From Kitasatospora sp. NA04385 (GTDB lineage Bacteria > Actinomycetota > Actinomycetes > Streptomycetales > Streptomycetaceae): a stretch of DNA of 64,000 bases. The stretch spans positions 825,570 through 889,569 of the forward strand of contig NZ_CP054919.1 in the NCBI RefSeq assembly GCF_013364235.1. Reading direction: 5' to 3'. A program made the position numbers and the translations under genes. Of this stretch, positions 56,037 through 63,997 are shown in pieces. The notes under the pieces were generated by a model. That model was not told where the DNA came from. It was given only the letters and a program-made list of their open reading frames with translations, and ran no database searches. Positions within the stretch are counted from its first letter, which is position 1. Each line of letters opens with the position of its first letter.

Positions 56037-56065
56037 AGCGGACAGCGATCACGCTAGCAGGCCCC

Positions 56066-56081
56066 CGGTATTCAAATACCG
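56066..56081. promoter_or_regulatory. Palindromic operator O2 upstream of map
   Basis: CGGTATT-CA-AATACCG, a 16-bp perfect palindrome, the same site as O1 with the centre inverted. The centres are 47 bp apart, about 4.5 helical turns. On the minus strand a TAGCGT (-10-like) falls between O2 and O1, so O2 overlaps the -35 region. Confidence 0.8.
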
Positions 56082-56520
56082 CACCCCCGGGTTCCCAGAA
56101 CAGCGCCGAACTGGGCCCTACCCGCTTCCGTTCGACGGATGAAGCCGATCGGCGACGGCCGCGCCTATCGCCCTCGGGGGCGGCCGGTCGAAGCAGTTCC
56201 AGTGGTGAACCTGCGAGCACTGTCGACCACCGGGATCGTCGAGGCGCAGTCGGTGAAGGCCGCCTCCTCTCGATGCGGTGAGGATCGGCGAGGATGCCGA
56301 CGAGGGCGACCCAGCCGATGGCGAGCGTCAGGCCGAACACCTGCGGTTCGGTCGCAACTGACCGACCCGGGCTGAAGCAGCCGGACGAAAGAACCGTCCG
56401 GAGGAATCCAGGAACGGCTACTGCGCCTCTGGTCGTCGACCTGGTCGTCGTGCGCGAGTTCTACGAGGGACGACACGGCAACTCCTGCCCCTTGGCAGTC
56501 GATTGAAAGGTGGGCGTCGA
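56082..56520. other. Gene-poor stretch at the edge of the lower-GC patch
   Basis: About 440 bases with no supported gene. A minus-strand fragment reads as one membrane helix (FGLTLAIGWVALVGILAD, about 56288-56342) and could be the remains of a transporter gene. An inverted repeat with 7-bp arms lies at 56381-56387 and 56395-56401 (CCGGACG/CGTCCGG). The open frames crossing it are antisense to other genes or lack codon bias. Confidence 0.5.
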
Positions 56521-57351
56521 TCAGGCGCCGTAGCGGCGCTGGCGGGCGGCGTACGCGCGTACGGCGCGCAGGAAGTCGACCTCGCGGAACGCCGGCCAGT
56601 GCGCCTCGCAGAAGTACAGCTCGGAGTAGGCGCTCTGCCACAGGAGGAAGTTCGACATGCGCTGCTCTCCGCTGGTGCGGATGACGAGGTCGGGATCCGG
56701 CTGGCCGGCGGTGTACAGGTGGCGGGCGATGTCGTCCGCGGTCAGGTGGTCGGCGATGTCCCGCACCGGCCTTTCGCGCGCTGCCTGTTCGTACAGCAGG
56801 TCCCGCACGGCGTCGACGAGTTCCTGGCGTCCGCCGTAGCCGACGGCCAAGGTGACGTGCGCCCCCGTGGCGCATGTCCGGGTGGCCTCGACCGCTTCCT
56901 TGAGGGCATGCGCAGTGGTGTCGGGCAGGGTGTCGAGCGCTCCTGCGATGTGCACCTGCCAGCGCGGCTGCGGCCCGGCCAGGTGCCGGGTCAGGACTTC
57001 CTCGATGACCTGCATCAGGAAGGCGACCTCGGCGTCGCCGCGTCGCTGGAGGTTCTCGGCGGAGCAGACGAACACGGTCACATGCTTGATCTGGAGGGCT
57101 TCGCACCAGGACAGCACGTTTTCCACGTGCTCGGCGCCGTACTTGTGGCCCATGCTCGGGTTCCCGATGCCTTGCCGACGCGCCCAGCGGCGGTTGCCGT
57201 CCATGATCATTCCGATGTGCTCCGGCAGCTCTTCGCCCTGGAGTTGTCGGCTGAGTCGGCGGGCGTAGAGGGCGTAGAGGGGGGCGGTGGCGCGCAACGT
57301 CGGAGCCTTCCGGGTCGGGTGCGGCAGCCGTTGGAGAGCTGCGGCGTGCAT
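56521..57351 (-). CDS. cis-Prenyltransferase (UppS-like)
   Basis: A 276-residue cis-prenyl (Z-type) diphosphate synthase. It condenses isopentenyl diphosphate onto an allylic primer. Landmarks: HIGMIMDGNRRWARRQG with catalytic D51, VTVFVCSAENLQRR, and RTSGEQRMSNFLLWQSAYSELYF with the product-length and IPP-binding region. The N-terminal 43 residues are basic and longer than usual. The sample lines here are about 62% G+C, clearly lower than the surroundings. No ribosome site precedes the ATG at 57351, so the message may be leaderless. Probably not the housekeeping uppS; it is divergent from a PadR-methyltransferase gene with only 66 bases between starts. Confidence 0.82.
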   Translation of the reverse strand: MHAAALQRLPHPTRKAPTLRATAPLYALYARRLSRQLQGEELPEHIGMIMDGNRRWARRQGIGNPSMGHKYGAEHVENVLSWCEALQIKHVTVFVCSAENLQRRGDAEVAFLMQVIEEVLTRHLAGPQPRWQVHIAGALDTLPDTTAHALKEAVEATRTCATGAHVTLAVGYGGRQELVDAVRDLLYEQAARERPVRDIADHLTADDIARHLYTAGQPDPDLVIRTSGEQRMSNFLLWQSAYSELYFCEAHWPAFREVDFLRAVRAYAARQRRYGA

Positions 57352-57417
57352 ACTACGAAGTGATAGCACGCGCCGCGTGTCATTGGGGAATCCGCCGTCC
57401 GCTGCCCGGGAGTACCA

Positions 57418-58461
57418 GTGCGTACCAACGATGCCCAGATGCTCGTCCTGTCCGCACTGGCCGAGGGCCCGCTGCACGGCTACGCCGTCAACACGGCCAT
57501 CGAGCGGATGACCGGCGAAAGGCTCGGCCGCGGCAGCCTGTCCGGCGCGCTGGTGCGACTGCGCGACAAGGGCTTGATCGAGTACCTGGAAGGCGAAGGC
57601 AGGCGGCGCCCGGTGCGCCTGACCTCCGCAGGCCGCAAGGTACTCGAAGGCGAGGTCGAAGCCCTCGCCCACGTCGCGGGACGCATCTTCGAGGCCGTGG
57701 TCCCCGACAAGATCGCCTACCAGGACCGGCTCGCGAGCACCGACCTCGCCCGCTCCTACAAGCAGGCGGTACTTGATGCGTTGGCTGTCGAGCCGGGCCA
57801 GATCGTCCTGGACCTCGGTTGTGGCCCGGGCACCGACCTCGGTGCGCTGGCGCACCTGACCGGGCCGACGGGGAAGGTCTTGGGAATCGATTCCGATCAG
57901 CGAATGGCCCGCCAAGCCCTGCTCCGTGTAGCCGACTTGCCGCATACCGATGTACTGGCGGCCGATGTCCACGCGCTGCCGCTTCCCTCGCGCTCTGCCG
58001 ATCGGGCTTGCACCGACCGGCTGCTTCAGCATGTCGCCGACGTCTCCGGGGCCCTGGCCGAGGTAGGGCGGGTCCTGCGTTCCGGCGGCCGACTCGTCAT
58101 GGCCGAACCCGACTGGGACTCGCTCGCCATCGACCATCCCGACCTGGACATCGCCCGCTCCTACACCCGCCACGTCACCGACCGGATCGTGCGCAACGCC
58201 GTTATCGGACGGCAGTTGCCTCGGCTGGCCGAGCAAGCGGGATTCGCTGTCACGTCGGTCGTCCCGGTCACTTCCGTCTTTCGCGAAGTCCGTGCCGCCG
58301 ATCAGGTCCTCGGTCTTCAGCGCAACACCGAACGCGCGGTTTCCTCCGGTTACCTGACCCGCCAGCAGGCCAACAGGTGGCTGGAGCACTTCACGCACGG
58401 TCCGTTCTTCGCCTCGGTGACGCTCTATGTCGTCACAGCGGAAGCTGCTGTGCACACCTGA
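57418..58461 (+). CDS. PadR-type HTH fused to a SAM methyltransferase
   Basis: A 347-residue two-domain protein. Residues 1-100 are a PadR winged-helix domain (MLVLSALAEGPLHGYAVNTAIE, SLSGALVRLRDKGLIEYLEGEG). Residues 115-345 are a class I methyltransferase: motif I IVLDLGCGPGTDLG, D in VLGIDSDQRMA, VLAADVHALPLP, and LRSGGRLVMAEPDW. Such fusion could be a regulator that senses SAM or the methyl acceptor, or a methyltransferase that controls its own gene. GTG at 57418. The lower G+C (about 65% in sample lines) and the neighbouring transposase remnant suggest transfer together with the divergent cis-prenyltransferase. Confidence 0.82.
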   Translation: MRTNDAQMLVLSALAEGPLHGYAVNTAIERMTGERLGRGSLSGALVRLRDKGLIEYLEGEGRRRPVRLTSAGRKVLEGEVEALAHVAGRIFEAVVPDKIAYQDRLASTDLARSYKQAVLDALAVEPGQIVLDLGCGPGTDLGALAHLTGPTGKVLGIDSDQRMARQALLRVADLPHTDVLAADVHALPLPSRSADRACTDRLLQHVADVSGALAEVGRVLRSGGRLVMAEPDWDSLAIDHPDLDIARSYTRHVTDRIVRNAVIGRQLPRLAEQAGFAVTSVVPVTSVFREVRAADQVLGLQRNTERAVSSGYLTRQQANRWLEHFTHGPFFASVTLYVVTAEAAVHT

Positions 58462-58738
58462 CCTGCTCCGGCACTTCTGCCCCCCGACAGGGCACGGGCA
58501 GAAAACCGCCGGTTCGGTGGCGACGCGACCTTGGCGGCGGACCGGCTCATGCCGGTGGGTACCGAGCTGGCCTTGCCCCCGCCTTCACCGAACGATCTCG
58601 CTGCCCTGGCGGCGCGGAGGGAGACCTCTGCCGCATAGCCCGGACGGATGCCCCCTGCCTCCTGGGACCACCCAGTGGCGGTACGTGTGCTGATCAGGAG
58701 GTCGCTCAGGACTGAGAAAGTGTGGGGTAATCGGGTGA

Positions 58739-59236
58739 TCACTCGTTCTTGAGGTCGTCGGCGAGGCGGCGGGCTGCTTCGGTCTCGATGGGGCCCTGTG
58801 GCTCGATCCTCTCGCCGGCGAGGCGGGCGGCCATGAGGCGGATCATGGCGACCTTGATCATCGATTCGGCGTGCGCGGTCTTGCGCCCGTAGTCCCTCGC
58901 CAACCGTCTGCACCGTCCCAGCCAGGCAAATGTCCGCTCCACCACCCACCTGCGGGGCAGCACCCGGAACCCTTTCACATCCGCGTTGCGCGGCACCGCG
59001 ACGATCTGGACGCCCTCGCGCTCCGCTGCCCAGCCCATCAGGCCGGCGTCGACCGTGCTCACGTAGCCGCCGTCGACCCAGACCAGCCCGAGCTGCGAAA
59101 ACTCCTCCCGGACGTCGGCGAGGACCAGCTTCGCGCCCGCCCGGTCCTGCACCGAGGCCGAGTGCACCTTCTCACGCAGCGCGTCGTGGGCCCTGTCCCA
59201 GGTCCCGTCCGCTCGCCCAGTGGGACGCGCGGTCAT
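58739..59236 (-). mobile_element. IS5-family transposase remnant
   Basis: C-terminal half of an IS5-type DDE transposase, 165 residues: LGLVWVDGGYVST with the second catalytic aspartate and RVLPRRWVVERTFAWLGRCRRLARDY with the catalytic glutamate, then MIKVAMIRLMAARLAG. The first third, with the first aspartate, is missing, so it cannot transpose. A possible terminal sequence ACTGAGAAAGTGTGGGG lies at about 58711-58727. The 277 bases between it and the methyltransferase hold a further gene-end fragment (LMPVGTELALPPPSPNDLAA) without a start. The remnant marks the right edge of the lower-GC patch. Confidence 0.8.
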
Positions 59237-59296
59237 GAGCGGACCCTATGGCACACCACCGACGAACCAGGTCGGGACGGGCCGGGCCGGGCCGGG

Positions 59297-60361
59297 TCAG
59301 CGGCGGGTCCCGATCCGCAGGTCGCCCGTGGTCACCCGGCGGATGGGCTCGCTCGCCAGCAGCTCGTGCGGCTGGCCGAGGGCGACGGCGCCCGCCGCGT
59401 CGAGCCGGGCCAGCTGGGCGTCCGTCGGCTCGACCGCCAGGGAGCCCAGGTTGTCCTCCAGTTGGGCGGGGGTGCGGGCGCCGAGCAGCGTGCTCGTCAC
59501 GCCCGGCTTCCGCAGCGTCCAGGCCAGCGCCACCTGGGCCGGGGTGCACCCCAGCTCGCCGGCCACCTCCCGGACCACCCCGGCCACGCCGAGGCTGCGT
59601 TCGGTGAGGGTGCCCAGGGCCAGGTTGTGGCTCCGGCGGGTGCTCCCGTCGGGGCCGGCGCCCGTCGCCCCCAGGTCGTCCCGGCCGTACTTGCCGCTGA
59701 GCACCCCGCCGCCGAGCGGCGAGTACGGGACCACGCCCAGGCCCAGCTCCCGGGCCATCGGGATCAGGTCGCGCTCCGCCGTGCGCTCGATCAGGCTGTA
59801 CTCGAGTTGCAGCGCGACCAGCGGCGACCAGCCGCGCAGGTCCGCGATCGCCTGCATCCGGGACACCTGCCAGGCCGGGGTGTTGGAGATCGCCACGTAC
59901 AGCACCTTGCCCTGCCGGACCAGGTCGTCCAGGCCGCGCAGCACCTCCTCCACCGAGGTCCGGAAGTCCCAGACGTGCAGGTACAGCAGGTCGAGGTAGT
60001 CGGTGCCGAGCCGCCGCAGGCTGCCCTCCACCGAGCCGAACAGCGCCTTGCGGTGCCCACCCCCGGAGTTCGGGTCGCCGGGGCGGCGCAGGGTCGAGTA
60101 CTTGGTCGCCAGCACCAGGCGTTCGCGCTCCTCGCGGGCGAACTCGCCCAGCAGGCGCTCGGAGCTGCCGTCGGTGTAGGTGTCGGCGGTGTCGAGGAGG
60201 TTGCCGCCGAGCCCGACGTAGCGGTCGAACAGCTCGCGGGCCTCGGCCCGCTCGGCGCCCCACCCCCATTCGGTGCCGAAGGTCGCGGTGCCCAGGGCCA
60301 GCGGTGAGACCCGCAGTCCCGAGCGGCCCAGCAGCCGGTAGTCGTCGAGGGCCAGTGCCAT
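59297..60361 (-). CDS. Aldo/keto reductase
   Basis: A 354-residue NAD(P)H-dependent oxidoreductase of the aldo/keto reductase family. The catalytic tetrad is D57, Y62, K87 and H129 (LLDTADTY, LATKYS, LLYLHVWD). The C-terminal cofactor motif is STLLGARTPAQLEDNLGSL. It reduces aldehydes or ketones; substrate unknown. ATG 60361 with GGGAGA upstream. It faces an MmyB-type regulator across a 127-base promoter region, a common pairing in which the regulator controls the reductase. Confidence 0.88.
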   Translation of the reverse strand: MALALDDYRLLGRSGLRVSPLALGTATFGTEWGWGAERAEARELFDRYVGLGGNLLDTADTYTDGSSERLLGEFAREERERLVLATKYSTLRRPGDPNSGGGHRKALFGSVEGSLRRLGTDYLDLLYLHVWDFRTSVEEVLRGLDDLVRQGKVLYVAISNTPAWQVSRMQAIADLRGWSPLVALQLEYSLIERTAERDLIPMARELGLGVVPYSPLGGGVLSGKYGRDDLGATGAGPDGSTRRSHNLALGTLTERSLGVAGVVREVAGELGCTPAQVALAWTLRKPGVTSTLLGARTPAQLEDNLGSLAVEPTDAQLARLDAAGAVALGQPHELLASEPIRRVTTGDLRIGTRR

Positions 60362-60488
60362 CAGGTTCTCCCGTGCTCGCGCGTGTTCGTGTTCCGTTGC
60401 CGGAACCGAGTCTGCGGCGGCGGCGGGCCCCGGATAAGGGAGGGGCTTTCCTGGGAAGGCCGGTCCCACCCCGGCGGTTGGACCGGTC
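60362..60488. promoter_or_regulatory. Divergent promoter region, reductase / MmyB regulator
   Basis: Holds both promoters. A dyad GCTTTCC-TG-GGAAGGC (about 60447-60462) with one mismatch lies in the middle and is the best candidate for the regulator's site. Confidence 0.45.
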
Positions 60489-61343
60489 ATGACGACGACC
60501 GTGGACACCACCGGGGAACTGGCCGCCTTCCTGCGCAGCAGGCGCGAACGGCTGGACCCGGACCGGCTGGGCCTGCCCGCGCACCGGCGGGCCCGGCGGA
60601 CGCCCGGACTGCGCCGCGAGGAGGTCGCCGAGCTGGCCGGGGTCAGCACCGACTACGTGGTCCGGCTGGAGCAGGGCCGGGGGCTCCGGCCCTCCGCGGA
60701 GGTGCTGGCGGCGCTGGCCCGGGCCCTGCGGCTGGCACCCGGCGAGCGCGACTACCTCTTCGACCTGGCCGGACGGCGCCGCCCCGGCGGCCCCCGCGGC
60801 GGGGCGGCCACCGGTCCGGCGCCGTCGCTGGCCCACCTGGTCGACGAACTCTCCCCGCTGCCCGCCGCGCTGCTGGACCACCGCTACGACCTGCTGGCCT
60901 GGAACCCCGAAATGGCCCGGCTGATACCGGAGTTCGACACCGTTGCGCCGGAGCGGCGGAACGCGATGTGGCTCTGCCTGCGGCACCCGCCGATGCGCGG
61001 CCTCTACGCCGACCGCGAGGGGGTGCTGCGGGACGGCGTCGCCCATCTGCGCGCGGCCTGGGCCGCCCACCCGGAGGACCGGGCGCTGGCCGGGCTGATC
61101 GCCGAATTCACCGCGCAGGACGAGGACTTCGCCCGGCTCTGGGCCGAGCGGGAGGTCCGCGTCAACGGCCGCGGCCGCAAGCTGCTGCGGCACCCGGCCG
61201 TCGGGGCGATCACCGTCGACTTCGAGGTCCTGCTCCCGCTGGAGGACCCGGAGCTGCGGCTGCTGGTCTACCGCGCGGCGGACGACGGGAGCCGCGCGGC
61301 CCTGCACCGGCTGTGCGGCGGTGCCGGGCGCGAAGAAGGCTGA
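60489..61343 (+). CDS. XRE-family regulator with MmyB-like sensor domain
   Basis: A 284-residue regulator. The N-terminal HTH_3 (about residues 40-95: LRREEVAELAGVSTDYVVRLEQGRGLRPS) is followed by an MmyB-like ligand-binding domain (YDLLAWNPEMARLIPEF, DDGVAHLRAAWAAHPED, HPAVGAITVDFEVLLPLEDPELRLLVY). MmyB-type domains are PAS-like and are thought to bind small hydrophobic ligands. ATG 60489. Divergent from the aldo/keto reductase, its probable target. Confidence 0.87.
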   Translation: MTTTVDTTGELAAFLRSRRERLDPDRLGLPAHRRARRTPGLRREEVAELAGVSTDYVVRLEQGRGLRPSAEVLAALARALRLAPGERDYLFDLAGRRRPGGPRGGAATGPAPSLAHLVDELSPLPAALLDHRYDLLAWNPEMARLIPEFDTVAPERRNAMWLCLRHPPMRGLYADREGVLRDGVAHLRAAWAAHPEDRALAGLIAEFTAQDEDFARLWAEREVRVNGRGRKLLRHPAVGAITVDFEVLLPLEDPELRLLVYRAADDGSRAALHRLCGGAGREEG

Positions 61344-61417
61344 CGGCCCGCGGTCGGCGGCGGGAAGCGCGAGCGCTCGACGTCAACGAGCGCGTCCCGC
61401 GGACCGGGGGCCGCGGC

Positions 61418-62071
61418 TCACCGACCCCCGCCGGTTCCGGCCGGCGCGTCCGGGCCCACCGGGCCGACCTGCGGCTTCGCGGTGGCGGCTCGCTCACCAC
61501 CGGTCGCGGCCGCGGCGAGCAGCGCCTCCACCGCGGCGCGGGCCTGGCGGGCCGGGGCCGGGTCGGCGGTGACGGCGGAGGTCACGATGGCGCCCTCGGC
61601 CAGGAGCAGCACGGGGGCGGGTTCGGCGAGGCCGGCCGCGCGGGACCAGGCCGCGAGCTGGGCGTGGAAGGCCGCCTTGTGGGCGCGCACCTCGGCGAGG
61701 ACGGCCGGGGAGGAGGGGCCCAGTTCGGCGAAGGCGTTGATCCAGGCGCAGCCCCGGTAGCCGGGTTCGGCGAACCAGTCGCCCAGCCAGTCGAAGGCGG
61801 CCAGCAGCCGGGCCCGCGGCTCGGTCTCGGCCTCGGCGGCGGCGGTCAGCCGGGCCCGCCAGCGCCGGTCGCGGCGGCGCAGCACGGCCACCACCAGGTC
61901 GTCCTTGGCCGGGTGCAGGCGGTAGATCCGCTTCAGCGGCAGCCCGGAGGCGGCCCGCACCTCGTCCATGCCGACGGCGCGCACCCCCTTCTCGTAGAAC
62001 AGCGCCTCGGCGGCGTCGAGCAGCGCCTCGGCGTCCTGGCGGGTCTGTTCGTCGGTGAGCGGGGCGGGCAT
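61418..62071 (-). CDS. TetR-family repressor
   Basis: A 217-residue TetR regulator. The N-terminal HTH (about residues 12-58) reads ALLDAAEALFYEKGVRAVGMDEVRAASGLPLKRIYRLHPAKDDLV; the rest is a helical ligand-binding domain with YRGCAWINAFAELGP. ATG 62071. It is divergent from an NTF2-like gene, and the shared region contains two matching operators, so it very likely represses that gene and itself. Confidence 0.88.
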   Translation of the reverse strand: MPAPLTDEQTRQDAEALLDAAEALFYEKGVRAVGMDEVRAASGLPLKRIYRLHPAKDDLVVAVLRRRDRRWRARLTAAAEAETEPRARLLAAFDWLGDWFAEPGYRGCAWINAFAELGPSSPAVLAEVRAHKAAFHAQLAAWSRAAGLAEPAPVLLLAEGAIVTSAVTADPAPARQARAAVEALLAAAATGGERAATAKPQVGPVGPDAPAGTGGGR

Positions 62072-62107
62072 CTGCGGCTCCGATCCGGTGGCGCGCGGCG
62101 GCGGCCC

Positions 62108-62137
62108 TTGACGTGGAGAACGGTCGTTCCCTAGCGT
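62108..62137 (+). promoter_or_regulatory. Promoter with operator in its spacer (toward NTF2-like gene)
   Basis: TTGACG (62108-62113), 18-base spacer, TAGCGT (62132-62137). The spacer holds GGAGAACG-GT-CGTTCC (62115-62130), an imperfect copy of the palindrome at 62153. A repressor bound there would block RNA polymerase directly. Confidence 0.7.
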
Positions 62138-62152
62138 AGGCCCCGCCAGCGT

Positions 62153-62170
62153 GGAGAACGTACGTTCTCC
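62153..62170. promoter_or_regulatory. Perfect 18-bp TetR operator GGAGAACGTACGTTCTCC
   Basis: An exact palindrome 27 bases before the NTF2-like start, downstream of the -10. The same half-site GGAGAACG recurs in the promoter spacer at 62115, so the TetR protein probably binds both. Confidence 0.85.
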
Positions 62171-62196
62171 ATCCCGTCCGGCCGATGGAGCCCGCC

Positions 62197-62661
62197 GTGC
62201 CCGAGGATCGCCCGCCCTATCCCCCGTTCACCCGCGCCACCGCGCTCGCCAAGGTCCAGGCCGCCGAGGACGCCTGGAACACCCGCGACCCGGAGCGCGT
62301 CGCCCTCGCCTACACGCCCGACACCCGCTGGCGGAACCGGGACGTCTTCCTCACCGGCCGCGCCGAGGTCACCGCGTTCCTCACCGCCAAGTGGCAGCGC
62401 GAGCACGAGTACGCCCTGCGCAAGGACCTCTGGGCCTTCGAGGACGACCGGATCGCCGTCCGCTTCCAGTACGAGTGGCACGACGGGGACGGCCGGTGGT
62501 GGCGCAGCCACGGCAACGAGCTGTGGGAGTTCGACCCGCACGGCCTGATGCGCCGCCGCGAGGCCAGCATCGACGACGTCCGCATCGACGCCGCCGAACG
62601 CCGCATCCACGGCCCCCGCCCGGAGTCGGAGCGCGGCGGCCCGGAGCAGCCGCTGCGCTGA
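62197..62661 (+). CDS. NTF2-like protein (DUF1348)
   Basis: A 154-residue NTF2-fold protein of the DUF1348 type: [56 protein letters not shown] and GNELWEFD. Function is unknown; these single-domain proteins often act as small enzymes on hydrophobic substrates. The GTG at 62197 has GGAG six bases upstream; the ATG at 62185 would place that site inside the gene. Likely repressed by the divergent TetR protein. Confidence 0.82.
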   Translation: MPEDRPPYPPFTRATALAKVQAAEDAWNTRDPERVALAYTPDTRWRNRDVFLTGRAEVTAFLTAKWQREHEYALRKDLWAFEDDRIAVRFQYEWHDGDGRWWRSHGNELWEFDPHGLMRRREASIDDVRIDAAERRIHGPRPESERGGPEQPLR

Positions 62662-62706
62662 GCCGGGAGCTTGGGCGGGGGCGGGGCCGTTCAGTAGCGT
62701 GTCAGC

Positions 62707-62967
62707 ATGGTGCGAGTCCCCCTGACCCCCGAGCAGATCGAGGCCGGCCGCCGCCTGGGTGCGCTGCTGCGCGAGACCCGGGCCGGCCGCGACCCCGTCA
62801 CCGTCGCGCACCGGGCCGGGATCTCCCCCGAGACGCTCCGCAAGATCGAGATGGGCCGCCTCCCCAGCCCCGGCTTCGGCACCGTCGTCGGGCTCTGCGC
62901 CGCGCTCGACCTCCCGCTCGACACCGCGGCCCACGTCTGGCTCGGCGAGACGGCGGAGCTGCGCTAG
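62707..62967 (+). CDS. Small XRE-type HTH protein
   Basis: An 86-residue protein that is little more than a helix-turn-helix: LGALLRETRAGRDPVTVAHRAGISPETLRKIEMGRLPSP. It may bind DNA as a dimer. No sensor domain and no obvious target. ATG 62707; nearby in-frame GTGs could also be used. Confidence 0.8.
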   Translation: MVRVPLTPEQIEAGRRLGALLRETRAGRDPVTVAHRAGISPETLRKIEMGRLPSPGFGTVVGLCAALDLPLDTAAHVWLGETAELR

Positions 62968-63001
62968 CCGGCACCCGCGTCCAGGCCCCTCCGCCCGGGC
63001 C

Positions 63002-63658
63002 CTAGACGCGGGCCAGGATCGCGTAGCGCTCGTCGTGGACCGGGCCGCCCCAGAGGGCGGTGTCGGGTTCGAGGGGGTGCAGGTGGAGGTCGCGGGTGAG
63101 GGGGCGGAGGGCGGCGATGAGGGTGGTGGCGGGGACGCCGCCGGCCCAGGGGAGGCTCTCGGTGCCGGGGGCGTAGGGCTCGACCGGGCGGTCGGCCTCG
63201 CCCCAGCGGCCCTCGATCAGGAGCAGGCGGCCGCCGGGGCGCAGCCGGTCGGTCCAGGCCCGGAGGGCGGCGGGCGGGTCGGGCAGCGTCCAGACCAGGT
63301 GGCGGGAGAGGACCGCGTCGTAGCGGTCGGCGCCGGTCGGGGGGCGGCTCGCGTCGCCGACCAGGAAGCGTCCCGCCAACCCGGCGGCGGCGAACTTGGC
63401 CCGGGCGCGGTCGATCATCGCGGGGGCGAGGTCCACGCCCGTCACCCGGTGGCCGGCTTCGGCGAGGAGCAGGGCGAGCGAGCCGGTGCCGCAGCCGACG
63501 TCGAGGACGTCGAGCCCCTCGCCGGGCAGCCACTCGGCGAGGCGGCTGCGCCAGGCCCGCCGGGTGGTGCGGTCGCGCAGGCCGTGGTCGGGCTCCAGGT
63601 CGAACGCGGGGGCGGCGTCGTTCCAGTAGGCGGCGACGGCGTCGAGCGGCTCGTTCAT
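63002..63658 (-). CDS. Class I SAM-dependent methyltransferase
   Basis: A 218-residue methyltransferase: motif I LDVLDVGCGTGSLAL, acidic residue in HRVTGVDLAPAMI, FLVGDASRPP, and motif near LRPGGRLLLIEGRWGE. The UbiE/Coq5-like form acts on small molecules; substrate not predictable. ATG 63658. No close neighbour suggests a pathway. Confidence 0.87.
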   Translation of the reverse strand: MNEPLDAVAAYWNDAAPAFDLEPDHGLRDRTTRRAWRSRLAEWLPGEGLDVLDVGCGTGSLALLLAEAGHRVTGVDLAPAMIDRARAKFAAAGLAGRFLVGDASRPPTGADRYDAVLSRHLVWTLPDPPAALRAWTDRLRPGGRLLLIEGRWGEADRPVEPYAPGTESLPWAGGVPATTLIAALRPLTRDLHLHPLEPDTALWGGPVHDERYAILARV

Positions 63659-63712
63659 CCGCCCACGTTCCCATCCGCCGCTGACAGTCGGCCGCAGGCG
63701 CCGGGGGTGCGT

Positions 63713-63997
63713 TCAGCCGGTTGCGCCGCGGCGGCGGTGGGCGGCGCGGACGGCGTGGACGGAGCGGTAGCAGAGGAGGGAGAGGACGGAGTCGGCCGAC
63801 AGCGCGGAGGCGGTGCTGCGCCAGGAGCCGACCGAGAGCACCGACAGCGCGGAGCCGATCGATCCGACGGACAGGAACGAGCCGACCGAGCCGACCGAGA
63901 GGACGGACCCGACCGAGCCGATGGACAGGAAGGAGCCGATCGAACCGAGCGAGAACCCGTTCGCGGCCGCGCCGCGGGGACGGTCGGACTTCTTCAC
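63713..63997 (-). CDS. Small protein with LSVGSxGS repeats
   Basis: A 94-residue protein. From about residue 15 to 58 it is made of repeats of the kind (F/V/A)LS(I/V)GS(I/V)GS: FSLGSIGSFLSIGSVGSVLS and so on, then a basic tail (YRSVHAVRAAHRRRG). Such regular Gly/Ser and aliphatic repeats can form a stacked beta helix or membrane-associated glycine zipper. The GTG at 63997 is at the very edge, so its ribosome site lies outside the window. Codon bias supports it being real; function unknown. Confidence 0.7.
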   Translation of the reverse strand: MKKSDRPRGAAANGFSLGSIGSFLSIGSVGSVLSVGSVGSFLSVGSIGSALSVLSVGSWRSTASALSADSVLSLLCYRSVHAVRAAHRRRGATG

